From the NCBI GenBank assembly GCA_030044105.1, contig JASHWL010000116.1, positions 1 through 8,195 of the forward strand: a stretch of DNA of 8,195 nt, given 5' to 3'. Position 1 is the first letter of the stretch; the number at the start of each line of letters is the position of its first letter. The stretch comes from Thermoplasmata archaeon. Lineage in GTDB: Archaea > Thermoplasmatota > Thermoplasmata > Lutacidiplasmatales > UBA184. Below are positions 6,238 through 8,195 of this stretch, piece after piece. The notes below the pieces were generated by a model. The model made no database searches, was not told the DNA's origin, and saw nothing but the letters and a program-made list of their open reading frames with translations. The position numbers and the translations under genes are program-made.

Positions 6238-7050
6238 TCAGCCGAAGCCGCCGGCCGGACGGGTCCGGGCGGTGCGCGGGGCCCGCGCGGCGAGCAGGAT
6301 CAGGATCGCCCCGACCAGGTTCAGCAGGGGGAAGATCAGCAGCACGGCCCCGACCTTGAAGCGCGAGTCCTGGAAGCGGCTGCCCAGACGCCAGATCCCG
6401 ATCAGCAGCCCGACGTAGCCGACGAACGCGGCGATCGCGACCGCGACCAGCAGCAGCGCGGCGGCCAGGAGCGCGCCGGAGACGCACGCGGCGGGGATCG
6501 TGGACGCGCTCCCCGTGCAGCTCAGCACGGACGCGATGAGGACGATCGTCCAGGCGTAGATCGGCAGCAGCAGGACGAGCGCGATCAGGAGCAGCAGCGC
6601 GAGCGACGCCGGCGTCCGGAAGCGGGGGTCCTGCGGAGCGAGGGTGCGGAACGCCGATCGGAACAGCCCGACCTCGGCGAGCACGAACACGAGCGCGATC
6701 ACGACGACCGCGAGCTCGAGCCAGAGCTCCGCCCCGCTCCCCAGGCTCGACGTGGAGCCTCCCGAGGTGGTGTCCACGCTGAGGGTGAGAGCGCCCGAGA
6801 ACAGGACCACGAGGCTCACGATCGAGCCGACCAGGGCGATGAGCGCCGCCCACGTCACGCTTCGAAGGGCGCGTTCCTCGACCCCCGCGCCGGATCCCGG
6901 CGCGAACCCTCCCAGCTGCTGGAAGCCGGGCGGATAGGTGCCCGGCGGGAGCGGCGCGGCGACCGCCGCGAACGGGGCTCCGCAGGAGCCGCAGAATGCG
7001 GCCCCGGGGTTCCGGGGAGCGCCGCACCGCTCGCAGAAGCTGGCCGACAT
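6238..7050 (-). CDS. Zinc-ribbon multi-pass membrane protein, DUF973-like
   Basis: A 270-residue protein. The N-terminus is a zinc ribbon, CX2C-X10-CX2C with Cys6, Cys9, Cys20 and Cys23 (FCERCGAP and FCGSCGAP). A Pro/Gly-rich linker to about 55 is followed by five predicted membrane segments at about 66-90, 107-131, 147-176, 190-219 and 232-254. The block GIWRLGSRFQDSRFKVGAVLLIFP with the following NLVGAILILL recalls the DUF973 family of Sulfolobales and Thermoplasmata; this match is from memory and not certain. With a cytoplasmic zinc ribbon, the loop holding Cys178 and Cys189 would face outside. The ATG at 7050 is chosen: a TATA-like box is 26.5 bases upstream, and a GTG at 7053 would add one residue only. 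It is convergent with the protease and divergent from the pirin, so it is probably its own transcription unit. Function is unknown; zinc-ribbon membrane proteins of this kind are usually uncharacterised. Confidence 0.8.
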   Translation of the reverse strand: MSASFCERCGAPRNPGAAFCGSCGAPFAAVAAPLPPGTYPPGFQQLGGFAPGSGAGVEERALRSVTWAALIALVGSIVSLVVLFSGALTLSVDTTSGGSTSSLGSGAELWLELAVVVIALVFVLAEVGLFRSAFRTLAPQDPRFRTPASLALLLLIALVLLLPIYAWTIVLIASVLSCTGSASTIPAACVSGALLAAALLLVAVAIAAFVGYVGLLIGIWRLGSRFQDSRFKVGAVLLIFPLLNLVGAILILLAARAPRTARTRPAGGFG

Positions 7051-7072
7051 CACCGGCTCGACGGTCGACCCC

Positions 7073-7080
7073 GCTCTTTA
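7073..7080 (-). promoter_or_regulatory. Candidate TATA box of the zinc-ribbon membrane protein gene (leaderless)
   Basis: The minus strand reads TAAAGAGC, centred 26.5 bases before the ATG at 7050. No ribosome site is present between them, which fits a leaderless transcript. Confidence 0.45.
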
Positions 7081-7138
7081 CCCTCGCCCTTCCCCGAGGA
7101 CGGCGACGCGCCCCCGGTGGCCGGGACGCCAGCGCGCC

Positions 7139-7146
7139 TTTAAGTT
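7139..7146 (+). promoter_or_regulatory. Candidate TATA box of the pirin gene
   Basis: TTTAAGTT opens the most A/T-rich stretch of the window (7139-7167). It would set the transcription start near 7169 and leave about 12 bases of leader containing GAGG 8 bases before the ATG. A second, weaker candidate at 7151-7158 (TGCGTAAT) is centred 26.5 bases before the ATG and would give a leaderless message. Both may be used. Confidence 0.5.
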
Positions 7147-7162
7147 ACCTTGCGTAATTGAA

Positions 7163-7180
7163 TTTCCTGAGGAAACCTCA
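7163..7180. promoter_or_regulatory. Two overlapping dyads directly before the pirin start codon
   Basis: The 13-base dyad TTTCCT-G-AGGAAA (7163-7175) overlaps a second one, TGAGG-AAA-CCTCA (7168-7180), whose last base touches the ATG. The first is a good operator shape over the expected transcription start; the second, in RNA, would pair the GAGG ribosome site with the bases next to the start codon. They share TGAGGAAA and cannot both form as hairpins in one RNA. Confidence 0.45.
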
Positions 7181-8056
7181 ATGTCCGAGCCTCTTCGCTC
7201 CGTAGAGCGCCGATTCCCCGGCCGACCGACCCTCGAGGGCGCGGGGGTGCGCCTCCGCCGATCGTTCTCGAACAACGAGGTGCCGCTGTTCGACCCGTTC
7301 CTGCTGCTCGACCGGTTCGGCTCGACGAACCCGGCGGACTACCTCGCCGGTTTCCCCTGGCATCCGCACCGGGGCATCGAGACCGTGACCTACGTGCTCG
7401 ACGGGCGCGTCGCCCACGGCGACACGCTCGGGAACGAAGGCGTGATCGGCGCGGGCGACGTGCAGTGGATGAACTCGGGCAGCGGCATCATCCACCAGGA
7501 GATGCCGCAGGAGACGAACGGCCCGATGGCGGGCTTCCAGCTCTGGGTCAACCTGCCGGCGCGGGAGAAGATGAGCGTCCCGGCCTACCGGGGCCTCGTC
7601 GCCTCCGAGATCCCCGAGGTCACGACGGACGCGGGCGACCGCGTGAAGGTCGTGGCCGGAACGTTCGGACGGGTGGAGGGACCCGTGCGCGGGATCCCGG
7701 TGGATCCGACGTACCTCGACGTCCGGGTCCCGGCGCACGGCGAGTTCGAGTTCGCTCCGCCGGCCGGGCACACCGCGTTCGCCCACGCCATCGAGGGGGC
7801 AGGGACGTTCGCCGGGTCCGACGCGGCGCCGGTGCCCGCCGGCGAGACCGCGCTGTTCGGCCCCGGCGGCGCCGTGCGTGCCCGTGCGGGCGACGCGGGG
7901 TTCCGCTTCCTGCTCGTCGCGGGCCGGCCGCTCCACGAGCCGGTCGCCTGGTACGGCCCGATCGTGATGAACACGAACGACGAGCTCGCGACCGCGGTCC
8001 GCGAGCTCCGGTCCGACCGGTTCGTCAAGCACCGCCGGCCGATCGTCGAGGAGTAG
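7181..8056 (+). CDS. Pirin family protein (iron-binding bicupin)
   Basis: A 291-residue protein of normal pirin length, with two cupin domains at roughly 20-135 and 175-255. The metal site of the N-terminal cupin is intact: His61 and His63 in WHPHRG, His105 and Glu107 in IIHQEMP, with the same spacing as known pirins. Other hallmarks are FDPFLLLDRFG (37-47), HGDTLGNEGVIGAGDVQWMNSGSGI (79-103), GFQLWVNLP (118-126) and the C-terminal EPVAWYGPIVMNT (253-265). Known members bind Fe; some show quercetin 2,3-dioxygenase activity and others act as redox-sensitive regulators, so the physiological substrate is open. The ATG at 7181 opens the domain and follows promoter-like sequence; a longer frame running back to 6938 reads through the opposing gene and is not used. 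It diverges from the zinc-ribbon protein gene. Its 3' end overlaps the opposing M20 hydrolase gene by 32 bases. Confidence 0.95.
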   Translation: MSEPLRSVERRFPGRPTLEGAGVRLRRSFSNNEVPLFDPFLLLDRFGSTNPADYLAGFPWHPHRGIETVTYVLDGRVAHGDTLGNEGVIGAGDVQWMNSGSGIIHQEMPQETNGPMAGFQLWVNLPAREKMSVPAYRGLVASEIPEVTTDAGDRVKVVAGTFGRVEGPVRGIPVDPTYLDVRVPAHGEFEFAPPAGHTAFAHAIEGAGTFAGSDAAPVPAGETALFGPGGAVRARAGDAGFRFLLVAGRPLHEPVAWYGPIVMNTNDELATAVRELRSDRFVKHRRPIVEE

Positions 8057-8195
8057 CCCCGTCCTCGGCGAGGCGGGCGAACGCCGTCCGGAGCACGGCG
8101 ATCGACCGGTCGAGCTCGGCCTCGGAGAGCGACTCGCGCGGCGTGTGGTCGAGGCGGGACTCCCCGGGCCCGTAGGCCGCGGCCGGCACCCGCCA
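8025..8195 (-). CDS. M20-family metallohydrolase, C-terminal end only (ArgE/DapE/LysK-like)
   Basis: The minus strand is open from the window edge to a TGA at 8027-8025, giving the last 56 residues of a longer protein. It begins VPAAAYGPGESRLDHTPRE and continues with a helix ELDRSIAVLRTAFARLAE. The YGPG-S-LDHTP-E block with a following helix is the usual C-terminal signature of M20 zinc amidohydrolases such as acetylornithine, succinyl-diaminopimelate and LysW-lysine hydrolases; the histidine in LDHTP belongs to the catalytic metal site region. The N-terminal part with the other ligands lies outside the window, so the substrate cannot be decided. The final 10 residues (from about GATPRRSAGGA) overlap the pirin gene end on the opposite strand and look like an unconserved tail. 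Confidence 0.8.
   Translation of the reverse strand, partial: WRVPAAAYGPGESRLDHTPRESLSEAELDRSIAVLRTAFARLAEDGATPRRSAGGA

Noticed and set aside
6938..7180. Upstream start of the pirin frame
   Set aside because: It would overlap the opposing zinc-ribbon gene and the A/T-rich promoter region. The added residues resemble the antisense of the zinc ribbon and have no pirin similarity.
1..8195. CRISPR array, tRNA or rRNA gene, insertion sequence, or defence cassette
   Set aside because: No regularly spaced repeats, cloverleaf sequence, rRNA-like stretch, transposase motif or terminal inverted repeats were seen on reading both strands. Coding genes fill nearly the whole window.

Overview
The window looks like chromosomal DNA of a GC-rich archaeon, most likely a member of the Thermoplasmatota. 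This is inferred from a thermopsin-family (A5) protease, a family known mainly from Thermoplasmata and Sulfolobales; a winged-helix regulator with a FilR1/DUF1724-type second half; a ubiquitin-like MoaD/SAMP protein; and archaeal expression signals. Several stand-alone genes have a TATA-like box about 26 nt before the start codon (leaderless messages), while genes inside operons have GGAGG-type ribosome sites. No rRNA, tRNA, transposon, phage gene or CRISPR array is visible, and no gene-free stretch exceeds about 130 bases.

Layout. Bases 1-990 are a minus-strand group: a RibD/DHFR-fold reductase, then a MoaD/ThiS-like sulfur carrier ending in Gly-Gly, then the first codons of a gene that leaves the window. 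A short intergenic region (991-1094) separates it from a plus-strand block: a FilR1-type transcription regulator (1095-1862), an ABC-2 transporter made of an ATPase and a membrane subunit (1966-3580), and a very large secreted thermopsin-like protease (3652-6150). A convergent minus-strand gene (6238-7050) encodes a zinc-ribbon membrane protein. A 130-base divergent promoter region follows, then a pirin (7181-8056). The last bases carry the 3' end of an M20-family metallohydrolase on the minus strand, whose stop lies inside the pirin gene.

How the genes may work together. The ATPase and permease are adjacent (4 bases apart) and surely form one exporter. The regulator just upstream on the same strand is a candidate controller of it, and the secreted protease follows in the same direction with its own promoter. 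A regulator-exporter-protease module is therefore possible but is only inferred from order. The rest looks like ordinary housekeeping or accessory metabolism. I did not find a clearly new defence or mobile system. The points most worth a second look are the two-part thermopsin with a NosD-like C-terminal half, the overlapping dyads over the pirin start, and the uniform spacing of the leaderless promoters.
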